Shown: piece after piece, positions 55,298-63,257 of the stretch
Numbering within the stretch: the first letter of the stretch is position 1
How the letters are laid out: each line of letters opens with the position of its first letter
Notes under the pieces: model-generated
What the model saw: only the letters and a program-made list of their open reading frames with translations
The model's database searches: none
What the model was told of the DNA's origin: nothing
From: Streptomyces sulphureus DSM 40104
Lineage (GTDB): Bacteria > Actinomycetota > Actinomycetes > Streptomycetales > Streptomycetaceae
Reading direction: 5' to 3'
DNA length: 64,000 nucleotides
NCBI RefSeq assembly: GCF_000381025.1
Contig: NZ_KB905821.1
Location: 62,001 to 126,000, forward strand
Position numbers and translations under genes: made by a program

Positions 55298-56499
55298 CCA
55301 CAGCAACCACACCAGAGACGCGCGAGCGCCCCCTCGACGGCACCGTTCCGACCGTCGCGCCGCTCGCCCTCACGGCGGCGGCCGCGGTGACTCCGGCCGG
55401 TCTCGGACTCGGCGCACTGGGCGCGGCCCTCGACGGGAACGGCCCCGAGGCGAACCGGGCGACGGGCGAGATCGACGGCGAGGCATTGCCACCCCGGCCG
55501 ACGCGCGCCGTCCCCGACCTGGACTTCGCGGAGCTGCTCGGCCGCAAGGGGCTGCGCAACCTCGACCGCACGACTCGGCTCGCCCTCGTCGCCTGCCGAC
55601 TCGCGGTGGACGCCTACCCCGGCCGCCTCGGTCACGACACCGGCACCGTGTGGGGTACCACGGCGGGGAGCGTACGCAGCTCCAGCGAGTACTCCCGCCG
55701 CACGCTGACCGCCGACCCGCCCTACCTGGTGAACCCGAGCCTGTTCCCGAACACGGTCATGAACTGCGCGGCCGGGCAGGTGGCCATCCGGCACCAACTC
55801 CACGGCGTCAATGCGACGTTGGCGGGCGGACCGCTGGCGGGCGTGCAGGCGGTCCGCTACGCCCGCAACGCCGTCAGACAGGTTCAGGTGGAGAGGCTGC
55901 TCGTGGGCGGCGTCGAGGAGTTGAGCGCGCAGGGATGCTGGGGATGGCACCGCTCCGGCGGATTACGCCCCCACGCAGCCGTGGGCGAGGGCGCCGCCGT
56001 CCTCGTGCTGGAGCAGGAGGAGCGAGCACGGCGCGAGGGCCGTCCGCTGCTCGCTCGGGTCCTCGCCGCCGAGGTCGGCTTCGCCGCGCGCGGACGGCTC
56101 GTCCCCTCGCTCGCCGCAGTCGTCACGCGCGCGCTGCGGCGCAGCGGCCTCAGCGCCGCCGAGGTGACGACGGTCTCGTTCGGTGCCACCCAGCGGAGGG
56201 GGCTGGACCGGGCGGAGGAGAGGGCAGTGCGACGCGTCCTGGCGGACCGGGAACCGGAACGAGCCGTGCGCGTCAACACGGTGGTGGGAGAGTGCTCAGC
56301 GGCCACGGGCGCGCTCCAACTCGCCGCGCTGCTCGCCGACTGGCGACGTGCCGGGGCGGCGGCCGGCGAGGTGGCGCTCGTGCCCGCCCTCAGCGCCGAC
56401 GGCTCGGTCGGATGCCTCGTCGTGCAGGCGTCGGAGGGCCTCTCGCAGGTGGGCGACCCCCAGACCGGCGCCGCTTCGGCGGCGGAGCGTTCCCGCTGA
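55294..56499 (+). CDS. KS-like protein without catalytic residues (chain-length-factor/KS-beta type)
   Basis: 401 residues of the thiolase fold. The active-site Cys region reads NATLAGGPLAG, the first His region GATQRRGLD and the second GECSAATGAL, so none of the three KS catalytic residues is present. With the adjacent KS it should form the heterodimer that sets chain length. Codon 224 is TTA (55963-55965). The N-terminal 25 residues are a Thr/Pro/Ala-rich extension. It overlaps the next gene by one base (TGATG). Confidence 0.88.
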   Translation: MTTATTPETRERPLDGTVPTVAPLALTAAAAVTPAGLGLGALGAALDGNGPEANRATGEIDGEALPPRPTRAVPDLDFAELLGRKGLRNLDRTTRLALVACRLAVDAYPGRLGHDTGTVWGTTAGSVRSSSEYSRRTLTADPPYLVNPSLFPNTVMNCAAGQVAIRHQLHGVNATLAGGPLAGVQAVRYARNAVRQVQVERLLVGGVEELSAQGCWGWHRSGGLRPHAAVGEGAAVLVLEQEERARREGRPLLARVLAAEVGFAARGRLVPSLAAVVTRALRRSGLSAAEVTTVSFGATQRRGLDRAEERAVRRVLADREPERAVRVNTVVGECSAATGALQLAALLADWRRAGAAAGEVALVPALSADGSVGCLVVQASEGLSQVGDPQTGAASAAERSR

Positions 56500-57137
56500 T
56501 GCCGGCCCCGCAGGTACTGTCCGGCCCGGAGAGCCGGGTACGCGCGAAGCACGCGGTCCGCCGCGGCGAGGAGGCCGGAACGGTCGAACTCGTCCTGGCC
56601 TGCCGCCAGAAGAACCAGGAAGCATGGGCAGAGCTGGTCCGCCGGTACGCGCCGCTCGTCTGGACGGTGGCGCGCTCGCACCGCCTCGGCGTGCAGGACT
56701 GCGAGGAGGTGGTCCAACAGACCTGGCTCAAGGTCTACCAGAAGCTCGGTGCGCTGCACTCGCCCACCCGCTTCTCCGCCTGGCTGACGACCTGCGCACG
56801 GCGGGAGAGTCTGCGCCAGGTGGACCGGTGCGCACGGTACGTCCCCGTCGGAGGGGGCACCGAACTCGACCCGGTTCCGCAGGAGGCGACGGAGGCCGGC
56901 CCGGAGAGCGCACTGCTCCTCCGGGAACGGCGCTCCACCGTGCTCGCCGCGCTTCGTCGGCTGCCCCGACGCGACCAGGCGCTGCTCAGCCTGCTCAGCG
57001 ACGACCGGCACAACTACACCGAGGTGAGCAGGTTGTTGGGGATCGCCCGCGGCTCCGTCGGACCGTTGCGGGCCAGGGCGCTGCGCAGGCTCGCCGGCGA
57101 GCTCGAAGCCGAGGGAGTCACCGCGGCGGCCGGTTGA
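56499..57137 (+). CDS. ECF-type RNA polymerase sigma factor
   Basis: 212 residues. Region 2 (about 30-95) has AWAELVRRYAPLVWTVARSH, DCEEVVQQTWLKVYQ and TRFSAWLTTCARRESL. Region 4 (about 145-200) has LRRLPRRDQALLSLL and YTEVSRLLGIARGSVGPLRARAL. No anti-sigma gene follows. Its ATG overlaps the CLF stop, so it is made together with the PKS core, an unusual position that suggests feedback on the cluster or a coupled stress output. Promoter targets are unknown. Confidence 0.88.
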   Translation: MPAPQVLSGPESRVRAKHAVRRGEEAGTVELVLACRQKNQEAWAELVRRYAPLVWTVARSHRLGVQDCEEVVQQTWLKVYQKLGALHSPTRFSAWLTTCARRESLRQVDRCARYVPVGGGTELDPVPQEATEAGPESALLLRERRSTVLAALRRLPRRDQALLSLLSDDRHNYTEVSRLLGIARGSVGPLRARALRRLAGELEAEGVTAAAG

Positions 57138-57181
57138 GCGGGCTGTGCTTCGAGCTTCCACGCACGCGGCCGCCACGCACC

Positions 57182-57440
57182 GAACGCCACCGCGCGCCGA
57201 AGGCGCGGTGGCGTTCCCGTGGCCGGCCTCCGCCCGCCCGGGTGGGCGAGGCCCGACGCCGACGCGTGCGGCCGCCCCGTCCGGGTTCCGCACGCTTGCA
57301 CGACGAACCCTCGTCATGCGGCACGGAACACGACCCGGGGAACGGGGAAGTGGCCGGAGCAGCGCGAGCCGTGCCGGAGAGCTCGGCCGGCGAGGGAGGC
57401 TCCTCTCCGGGCTCCGCGGAGCGTTCCCCCGCGGAGCCCG
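57182..57440. terminator. two strong hairpins between convergent sigma and ketoreductase genes
   Basis: A perfect 14-bp stem (57182-57195 with 57203-57216, 7-base loop) follows the sigma gene by 45 bp. A perfect 12-bp stem (57408-57419 with 57429-57440, 9-base loop) lies 15 bp from the ketoreductase stop on the other strand. Each is placed to terminate its nearest gene. Nothing else is seen in the 318-bp gap. Confidence 0.8.
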
Positions 57441-57455
57441 CGCCGAGCCCCGTGC

Positions 57456-58214
57456 TCACAACAGGACCCCGCCGTCCACCTGGAGGACCTGGCCGGTGAT
57501 GTACGACGCGCGTTCCGAGACCAGAAAGCCGGTGAGCCCGGCGACGTCTTCGACGGTGCCGAACCGACGCATCGGCACCGACTCCAGAGCCTTCTTCCGC
57601 GCCGAGTCGCTCAGCTCGTCCAGCATCTCGGTGGCGACGAAGCCGGGGGCCACCGCATTGACGCGGACGCCGTGGCGCGCGAACTCCTTCGCCAGGGTGC
57701 GGGTGAGGCTGTTCACCCCGCCTTTGGAAGCCGCGTAGTTGGCCTGTCCGACCTGTCCCTGCACCCCTGCGACGGACGATATGTTGACGATCGCCCCGCG
57801 CCGCCGGCGCAGCATGTGGAAGCCCACCGCCCGACACAGGTTGAAGGTACCCGTCAGGTTGGTTTCCAGGACGGTCGTCCAGTCCTCGTCCGCCATCATG
57901 ACGAGGTTCTTGTCCCGGACCACTCCGGCCGAGTTCACGAGCGTCCGCACCGGTCCGAGCTCGTCCTCCACGCGCTTGACGAACCGACCGACCGCGGCGG
58001 CGTCGGCCACGTCGCACGGCTGGTGCAGACATGCGGCGCCGCTCTTCTCCACGCGTCGCGCCGTCTCCTCGGCCGCCGGAGACGGCGCGTGGCCGCAGAA
58101 GGCGATGTCGTAGCCGTCGCGGGCGAGTTGCTCGACCACGGCCCGCCCGATACCCCGCGATCCTCCGGTCACCAGGGCGACCGGCCGCTCGCCGTCCCAC
58201 TCACTCTCTGCCAT
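57456..58214 (-). CDS. 3-oxoacyl-ACP reductase (FabG-like SDR ketoreductase)
   Basis: 252 residues from ATG at 58214 (CAGGAG upstream). The NADPH motif is VTGGSRGIGRAV. NSAGVVRD and the catalytic Ser-Tyr-Lys (NISSVAG, YAASKGG) are present. VAPGFVATEM and the C-terminal ITGQVLQVDGGVLL are typical of FabG. As the only ketoreductase next to the KS/CLF it should reduce each beta-keto intermediate, which points to a reduced or polyene chain rather than an aromatic one (inference). The two SnoaL-like genes precede it on the same strand. Confidence 0.92.
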   Translation of the reverse strand: MAESEWDGERPVALVTGGSRGIGRAVVEQLARDGYDIAFCGHAPSPAAEETARRVEKSGAACLHQPCDVADAAAVGRFVKRVEDELGPVRTLVNSAGVVRDKNLVMMADEDWTTVLETNLTGTFNLCRAVGFHMLRRRRGAIVNISSVAGVQGQVGQANYAASKGGVNSLTRTLAKEFARHGVRVNAVAPGFVATEMLDELSDSARKKALESVPMRRFGTVEDVAGLTGFLVSERASYITGQVLQVDGGVLL

Positions 58215-58261
58215 GGCTGCTCCTGCACCTCGGTCCCTCATGTGCCACCGCGTTCGAGGGG

Positions 58262-58726
58262 TCACCCACGGCGTTTCGGCAACGGCGCTTCGACCTGTAC
58301 GTAGACGTCGAGCAGGTCGTCGGAGAGCCAGTACTCGACGATCCGGCCTTCCTTGTCGAGGCGGAGGATGTCCACCCCGTGCTGTTCGACCGGGGTGCCG
58401 GGCGGAGCCTCGGCCCCCGCCGGGCGGCCCGACTGCCACGTGCCGCCGAACCTCCACCTGCCGATCAGTGTGGCTCCGTCCTTGAACGGGCCGACGCTGG
58501 TGCGGAAGCTCGGCTCGCTGTAGGAGGAACGGAAGGCGTCGATCCAGGACACCAGCCCCTCCCGAGTACGGATGCTCGACGAGTCCGGCATGCCGTACCG
58601 CGGCAGATGCACCGTCACCGCGTCGGCGACGAGGGTGTCGGCGTTGGCGTACCGGCCGTTCCAGATGCCGAGCCAGCTCTCCCACAGCTCGGTGGGCGAC
58701 GGCCGGGGTGTGTACGTGGTCCTCAC
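58262..58726 (-). CDS. SnoaL-like (NTF2-fold) protein 1
   Basis: 154 residues from GTG at 58726, with GGAGG at good spacing. The NTF2-fold cone is shown by PTELWESWLGIWNG, VTVHLPRYG, GLVSWIDAFRSSY, GRWRFGGTW and VDILRLDKEGRIVEYW. SnoaL-like proteins act as cyclases, hydroxylases or isomerases in polyketide pathways, or as binding proteins. It is clearly related to its upstream neighbour (shared W...WN start, VHLP, FGPI/VGPF, VDILR), so the two arose by duplication. Confidence 0.8.
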   Translation of the reverse strand: MRTTYTPRPSPTELWESWLGIWNGRYANADTLVADAVTVHLPRYGMPDSSSIRTREGLVSWIDAFRSSYSEPSFRTSVGPFKDGATLIGRWRFGGTWQSGRPAGAEAPPGTPVEQHGVDILRLDKEGRIVEYWLSDDLLDVYVQVEAPLPKRRG

Positions 58727-58811
58727 TGGTCCTCCGATGGTCGCGAATGCGGACTGCGCAGGCGGGACGCGGGCGCACACGTCCGGAGCGTGAGCGCACC
58801 CGCGTCCGGCG

Positions 58812-59234
58812 TCACCCTCTGGAGGCGACGGGCTCGTTGCTCTCCACCCCCTGGGTCCAGGCTTCGCGGACCGTGCCGTCCACGATCCGCAGGATGTCCA
58901 CGCCGACCCAGTGGATCGTTCCGCCGGGGACGTCCGAGGCCCAGCCGGTACGCCCCTCGCACTCCGCCTTGCCGTACCAGCGCCACACGGCGAACTCGCC
59001 GTCCACGATCGGCCCGAAGTTCGTCTCGTAGCGCAGGCTCGCGAACTTGCTGCGGAAGCCGGCGACCCAGTCGGCCATCGCGGCGCCGTCCCTGATGCTG
59101 GAGACGTCGAACACCGCCTGTTTCGACGGGAGATGGACACGGAATTCGTCTCCGACGATCTTCAGGGCCGCTCGCGGGTCCTCGTTCCACATCTCCAGCC
59201 AGACATCCCAGATCTCCTCGGGTGAGCGCGCCAT
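58812..59234 (-). CDS. SnoaL-like (NTF2-fold) protein 2
   Basis: 140 residues from ATG at 59234 (GAGAGGACG upstream). PEEIWDVWLEMWNEDP, FRVHLPSKQ, MADWVAGFRSKF, FAVWRWYGKA and HWVGVDILRIVDGTVREAW match the NTF2 fold and parallel the downstream paralogue, 85 bp away. The catalytic residues of characterised SnoaL cyclases cannot be placed with confidence. It is divergent from the KAS III gene, so 59235-59451 should hold promoters for both directions. Confidence 0.8.
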   Translation of the reverse strand: MARSPEEIWDVWLEMWNEDPRAALKIVGDEFRVHLPSKQAVFDVSSIRDGAAMADWVAGFRSKFASLRYETNFGPIVDGEFAVWRWYGKAECEGRTGWASDVPGGTIHWVGVDILRIVDGTVREAWTQGVESNEPVASRG

Positions 59235-59451
59235 CGTCGACGTCCTCTCGCTGCGTTCCGCGACCGCCCGCACAGGCGGTCGGGAGCCCGTGGTCCGGTG
59301 CTCCGACCTGACAGAGCCTCGGGAGGGTGCGACGGATACTCCCTCACCGACCCACCTCCTCGCGCCGCCCGCCATCGCCGCACTCGTGTATCCGCCGCGG
59401 GCGACGACCGCTCTGTGACGAGCGACGGTCGGCGACGACGGGAGTCGAGGG

Positions 59452-60513
59452 ATGCGGTTCGACGAGAGTGTGACGCTGGAGGCGGCCGCCTGCTGGCTGC
59501 CCCCGGAGCGGGAACGCGCCGCGGATCTGGTCGCGGCGGGACGTCTGCCGCCGGAGGGGCCCGCCGAAGCCGGCGTGACCGAGGTACCCGTGGCCTCGGC
59601 GCGGGCCGCGCCGGAAATGGCCGTGCTGGCGGGACGTCGCGCCCTCTCCCGCGCCGACGTCCCGCCGGACGACATCGGTCTGCTGCTGCACAGTTGGCTC
59701 TACCACCAGGGGCACGACTTCTGGTCCCCCGCGCACTTCGTCGCGCACGGGGTGGGCGCTCCGCACGCACTGCCCGTGGGCGTCCAACAGATGTGCCATG
59801 GCGGAGCGGTGAGCCTCTACACCGCGGCGGCCCAGATGTCCGCCGACCCCGCACTGCGCGCCGCCCTCGTCACCACCGGCGACCGCTTCCAGGGGCCCGG
59901 CTTCGACCGTTGGGGCAGCGACTCGCACGCCGCCTACGGCGACGGAGCGACGGCTGCGGTACTCGGCCGCTCGGGGCGCGGGCTGTCGTTGCTGGCGCAC
60001 ACCGTGCACGTCGACAGCGCGTTGGAGTCGATGTACCGCGGCAGCGACTCCTTCAGCGCCGCTCCGCTCGAACACAGCCGCCCGGTCGACGTCCGTCGTA
60101 CGAAGAAGGCGTTCGCGGCGGCGGGAGGGTTGGAGGAGTTCGCCAGGATAGCGCCCGCGGCGATACGCGGAGTCATCGATCGAGCCCTCGAAGAGGCCGG
60201 CCTGGCGCCCGCAGACCCGCGGGTGCGGCAGGTGCTGCTCCCCCGGCTCGGCCCGCGCACCCTCGAACTGACCTACCTGCCCGCGCTGCGCGACCGGCTG
60301 CCGCACGCGGCAACGGTACGGGCGGGCGCGGACACGGGTCACCTCGGGTCCGGCGACGCAGTGGCCAACCTCGCCCACCTCCAGGAGCACGACCTGCTCG
60401 ACGCGGGGGAGTTCGCCCTCGTGCTCACCGGCGGCGGTGGTTTCACCTGGTCCTGCCTGGTCGTCCGGCGGTCTGCGGAACCCGCCGACGAGGGGAGCGG
60501 CGTTGGGTGTTGA
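59452..60513 (+). CDS. KAS III-like acyltransferase/ketosynthase, atypical active site
   Basis: 353 residues of the thiolase fold, FabH type. The nucleophile C115 lies in GVQQMCHGGAVSL, at the FabH position. The rest of the usual Cys-His-Asn triad is altered: the GNTSAAS Asn motif is replaced by TGHLGSGDAVANL (H297), and the usual HQAN is not seen. This pattern recalls KAS III relatives from secondary metabolism (CerJ/ChlB-like) that start chains with unusual acyl groups or transfer acyls to O or N. ATG at 59452 has GGGAGTCGAGGG upstream. Its end overlaps the next gene by 11 bases. Confidence 0.85.
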   Translation: MRFDESVTLEAAACWLPPERERAADLVAAGRLPPEGPAEAGVTEVPVASARAAPEMAVLAGRRALSRADVPPDDIGLLLHSWLYHQGHDFWSPAHFVAHGVGAPHALPVGVQQMCHGGAVSLYTAAAQMSADPALRAALVTTGDRFQGPGFDRWGSDSHAAYGDGATAAVLGRSGRGLSLLAHTVHVDSALESMYRGSDSFSAAPLEHSRPVDVRRTKKAFAAAGGLEEFARIAPAAIRGVIDRALEEAGLAPADPRVRQVLLPRLGPRTLELTYLPALRDRLPHAATVRAGADTGHLGSGDAVANLAHLQEHDLLDAGEFALVLTGGGGFTWSCLVVRRSAEPADEGSGVGC

Positions 60514-61426
60514 GCCACGCGCCGCGGCGTCCGCTCCGTGCCCGTACGCGCACCGCGTGCTGGCCGCCGTCGATGTGCTGCACGCCGAGGAGCTGCGCGC
60601 ACTCGTTCACCGCGGCTGGTTCCGCGCCTACGCCTTCGCCCCGGAGGAGTTGGCCTACGCCGACTCGTGCGCGCCGAGCCGGTCCCTGGAGTTCCTGTCC
60701 GGCCGTTTCGCCGCCAAGGAGGCGGTCGTGAAGGCCCTCGGCTGCGGCTTCACGAACGGCGTGCGCCCCCATCAGGTGATCGTGGCGCGACGTTCCGACG
60801 GCGCCCCCCGCGTCCGGCTGCGCGGCGCCGCAGCGCGCGCCGCAGCGCGGCAGCGGATCGACGGGTTCCAGGCGTCGATAGCCCACAAACGAAGGTTGGT
60901 GGTCGCGACGGTCGTCGCCCACCAACGCGACAACGCAGGAGGACGCATGACGGTGGAGTCGACCTCGAAGACCGGAGCGGAGGCAGGGCACGAGCCCGTC
61001 GAGGCCTCTCTGCGGCTGCGCATGGCGTCGGAGGACGCACACTACGGCGGCTCCCTGGTGGCCGGTTCGCGCATGTTGGAGCTCTTCGGCGATCTCGTCA
61101 CCGAGATCGCGGTGCGCACGGACGGGGACGAGGGACTGCTCGCCGAGTACGGCCAGGTCCGGTTCCTCGAACCCGTGTACCCCGGAGACTGGATAGAGGC
61201 CACCGCTCGTCTCTCCCGCAGGACCAGACTGCGCCGCACGGTCGAGTTGGCGGCGTACAAGGTCATCGCGGCGGGTACGGGAGACGCCGCCTCCTCGGCC
61301 TCGGTACTGGAGCCACCGGAGCCGGTCTGCACCGCGACCGCCACCACCGTCGTTCCGCTGCCCCGCCCCACGAGCCGGACGGCCGCGCAGACGAACACGG
61401 CCGGCGACGCTCAGCAGGGTCGGTGA
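60503..61426 (+). CDS. fusion: holo-ACP synthase (AcpS-type PPTase) + 3-aminobutyryl-CoA ammonia-lyase-like hotdog domain
   Basis: 307 residues from TTG at 60503 (GGGGAG five bases upstream). Residues 1-148 are an AcpS-type phosphopantetheinyl transferase: VDV metal-binding Asp, LSGRFAAKEAVVKALG, and C-terminal FQASIAHKRRLVVATVV. Residues 149-307 are a hotdog domain like Kal of lysine fermentation: MASEDAHYGGSLVAGSRMLELFGD, GDEGLLAEYGQVRFLEPVYPGDWIEA. No stop separates them. Yet Met149 (ATG 60947) has AGGAGG four bases upstream, so the hotdog part may also be made alone. The PPTase would activate the cluster ACP. The hotdog part may dehydrate or add/remove ammonia at beta-hydroxy/enoyl thioesters. 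Confidence 0.8.
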   Translation: MGVEPRAAASAPCPYAHRVLAAVDVLHAEELRALVHRGWFRAYAFAPEELAYADSCAPSRSLEFLSGRFAAKEAVVKALGCGFTNGVRPHQVIVARRSDGAPRVRLRGAAARAAARQRIDGFQASIAHKRRLVVATVVAHQRDNAGGRMTVESTSKTGAEAGHEPVEASLRLRMASEDAHYGGSLVAGSRMLELFGDLVTEIAVRTDGDEGLLAEYGQVRFLEPVYPGDWIEATARLSRRTRLRRTVELAAYKVIAAGTGDAASSASVLEPPEPVCTATATTVVPLPRPTSRTAAQTNTAGDAQQGR

Positions 61427-61430
61427 GCCG

Positions 61431-62933
61431 ATGGACACCCCCGCCCTCCTCCACGACCTGCTCGACGAACGGGCCGCCACCGCACCCGACTCCCCCGCCG
61501 TGGCCTCGCACACCGGCTCCCTCTCCTACGGGCGGCTCGCCGACGCCTCCCGGGGAGCGGCAACCGCACTGCGCGCCAAGGGAGTCGGGCGCGGTGCGCG
61601 GGTCCTGGTGAAGACCGAGAACGGCTTGGCGACCGCGAGCGCGGTGTACGGGGCGTCCCGGCTCGGGGCGCCCTTCAGCGTCCTGCACGCGGATGTGCGC
61701 GGAGCGCCGCTGGAGCACGTGCTGCAGGACAGCGAGCCCACCGTCCTGGTCACCGACGACGCCGACGCGGCGCGGACTGCTGCGTCCGCGCACGTCTCCT
61801 GTCTGCCCCCGGAAGCGCTGTTGGAGCCCCGGGCGCCCGGGGAGTCGACCGCGGCCGGGGGCGGCCCGCTCCCCGTCGACCCGGTCTGTCTGATCTACAC
61901 CTCCGGCACGACCGCGCTCCCCAAAGCCGTCGTGAGCACCCACCAACAGCTCGTCTTCGCCACTCGCGCCATTCAGGAGCGGCTGCGGTACCGGCCCGAC
62001 GACCTCGTCTACTGCCCTCTGCCGCTCTCCTTCGACTACGGGCTGTACCAACTGTTCCTGGCGGCCGTCAGCGGCGCCCAGGTGAGGCTCGGCAGCATGG
62101 CCGAGGCCGGCCCACCGCTGCTGCGCGCGCTGCGCGAGTCGGGGGCGACGGTGTTCGCCGGGGTGCCCTCCGTCTCCGACTCCCTGGCCTGGTTGCTGCG
62201 CCGCTCGCAGGGCGAAAAGCTGTCCCGGCTGCGGCTGTTGACCAACACGGGAGCCGCGCTGTCCGAGAAGACCAGGACGGCGCTCCGGGCCGGTCTGCCG
62301 AACCTGAGCATCCAACTCATGTACGGCCTCACGGAGTGCAAGCGCGCCACGATCATGCCCCCCGACGGGGATCTCGACCGGCCCGACTCCTCCGGTGTGC
62401 CGCTGTCCGACACCGAGTTGACCGTCGTGGACGACGACGGTGCGCCGCTGCCTCCGGGCGCGACCGGCGAGATCGTCGTCCGGGGCCCGCACGTCATGTC
62501 CGGCTACTGGCGACGCCCGGAACTGACGGCCCGACGGTTCCCCCGCCGCGACGGGCTCTTCCCCGAACTGCGCACCGGGGACTACGGCCACCTCGACGAG
62601 GAGGGCTACCTGTACTTCTCGGGGCGGCACGACGACCTCTACAAGGAGCGGGGCTTCCGGGTGAGTTGCACCGAGGTGGAGGCCGCGGCGCTGCGCCTCG
62701 ACGGCGTGACGGCGGCCGCGGTGCTCCCGCCGACGGGTGACCGCGGCGCGGTGCTCACGGTCGTGGGCGAGGTGCCGGAAGAGGAGGTGCTGGAGCGGAT
62801 GTGCGAACAGATCGAGCGGTTCAAGGTTCCCAGGCGCTGCGTGCGGATGGACTCCCTGCCCACGAACGGCAACGGGAAGTTCGACCGCCGGCTGATCACT
62901 GCCCACGTGGAGGGGCGGGCCTCGACGCGCTGA
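61431..62933 (+). CDS. adenylate-forming acyl/amino-acid ligase (AMP-dependent synthetase)
   Basis: 500 residues from ATG at 61431, four bases after the fusion gene. Core motifs are all present: A3 IYTSGTTALPKAV, A5 YGLTECKRA, A7 TGDYGHLDEEGYLYFSGR, A8 DDLYKERGFRVS and the A10 lysine in NGNGKFDRR. No carrier or condensation domain is attached. The A4 region reads LSFDYGLYQL. The Asp there is found in both amino-acid and acyl ligases, so the substrate class is open. It probably activates a starter or tailoring acid onto an ACP or CoA for this pathway. Confidence 0.88.
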   Translation: MDTPALLHDLLDERAATAPDSPAVASHTGSLSYGRLADASRGAATALRAKGVGRGARVLVKTENGLATASAVYGASRLGAPFSVLHADVRGAPLEHVLQDSEPTVLVTDDADAARTAASAHVSCLPPEALLEPRAPGESTAAGGGPLPVDPVCLIYTSGTTALPKAVVSTHQQLVFATRAIQERLRYRPDDLVYCPLPLSFDYGLYQLFLAAVSGAQVRLGSMAEAGPPLLRALRESGATVFAGVPSVSDSLAWLLRRSQGEKLSRLRLLTNTGAALSEKTRTALRAGLPNLSIQLMYGLTECKRATIMPPDGDLDRPDSSGVPLSDTELTVVDDDGAPLPPGATGEIVVRGPHVMSGYWRRPELTARRFPRRDGLFPELRTGDYGHLDEEGYLYFSGRHDDLYKERGFRVSCTEVEAAALRLDGVTAAAVLPPTGDRGAVLTVVGEVPEEEVLERMCEQIERFKVPRRCVRMDSLPTNGNGKFDRRLITAHVEGRASTR

Positions 62934-63257
62934 GCGTCGGCCCGCCGCACGCCTAACTCGCGCCGCATACGACCGGATTCGGCACCGAGCGGGATGCGGG
63001 GGCCCGACGTTCCCGTCCGTATCCGGAGGGACGTCCGGAGTCTCTGTACGTACGGAACGGCGGACCGGCGGAGGCGTTCGGGGACTCCGCCGGAGATCCG
63101 CGAAGCCACCCGGAGTCCCGCACCCGCGAAGCCGGCCCCACCGCGGCTCGTCCGGGCACGGCGCCGAAAGCCTCCCCGCCGGCTGTCCGGCCTCGCCGTT
63201 CCGGCTGGCGCACCTCCCCGTCCCACCCTTCCTCTCACACCACGAGGTCAAGAGATC
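62934..63257. other. ligase-epimerase intergenic region with hairpin
   Basis: 324 bp. A perfect 9-bp stem (CCGGCGGAG 63065-63073 with CTCCGCCGG 63085-63093, 11-base loop) is a likely terminator for the ligase transcript. The octamer GTACGTAC lies at about 63046. The rest should contain a promoter for the epimerase gene. No gene is seen. Confidence 0.5.
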
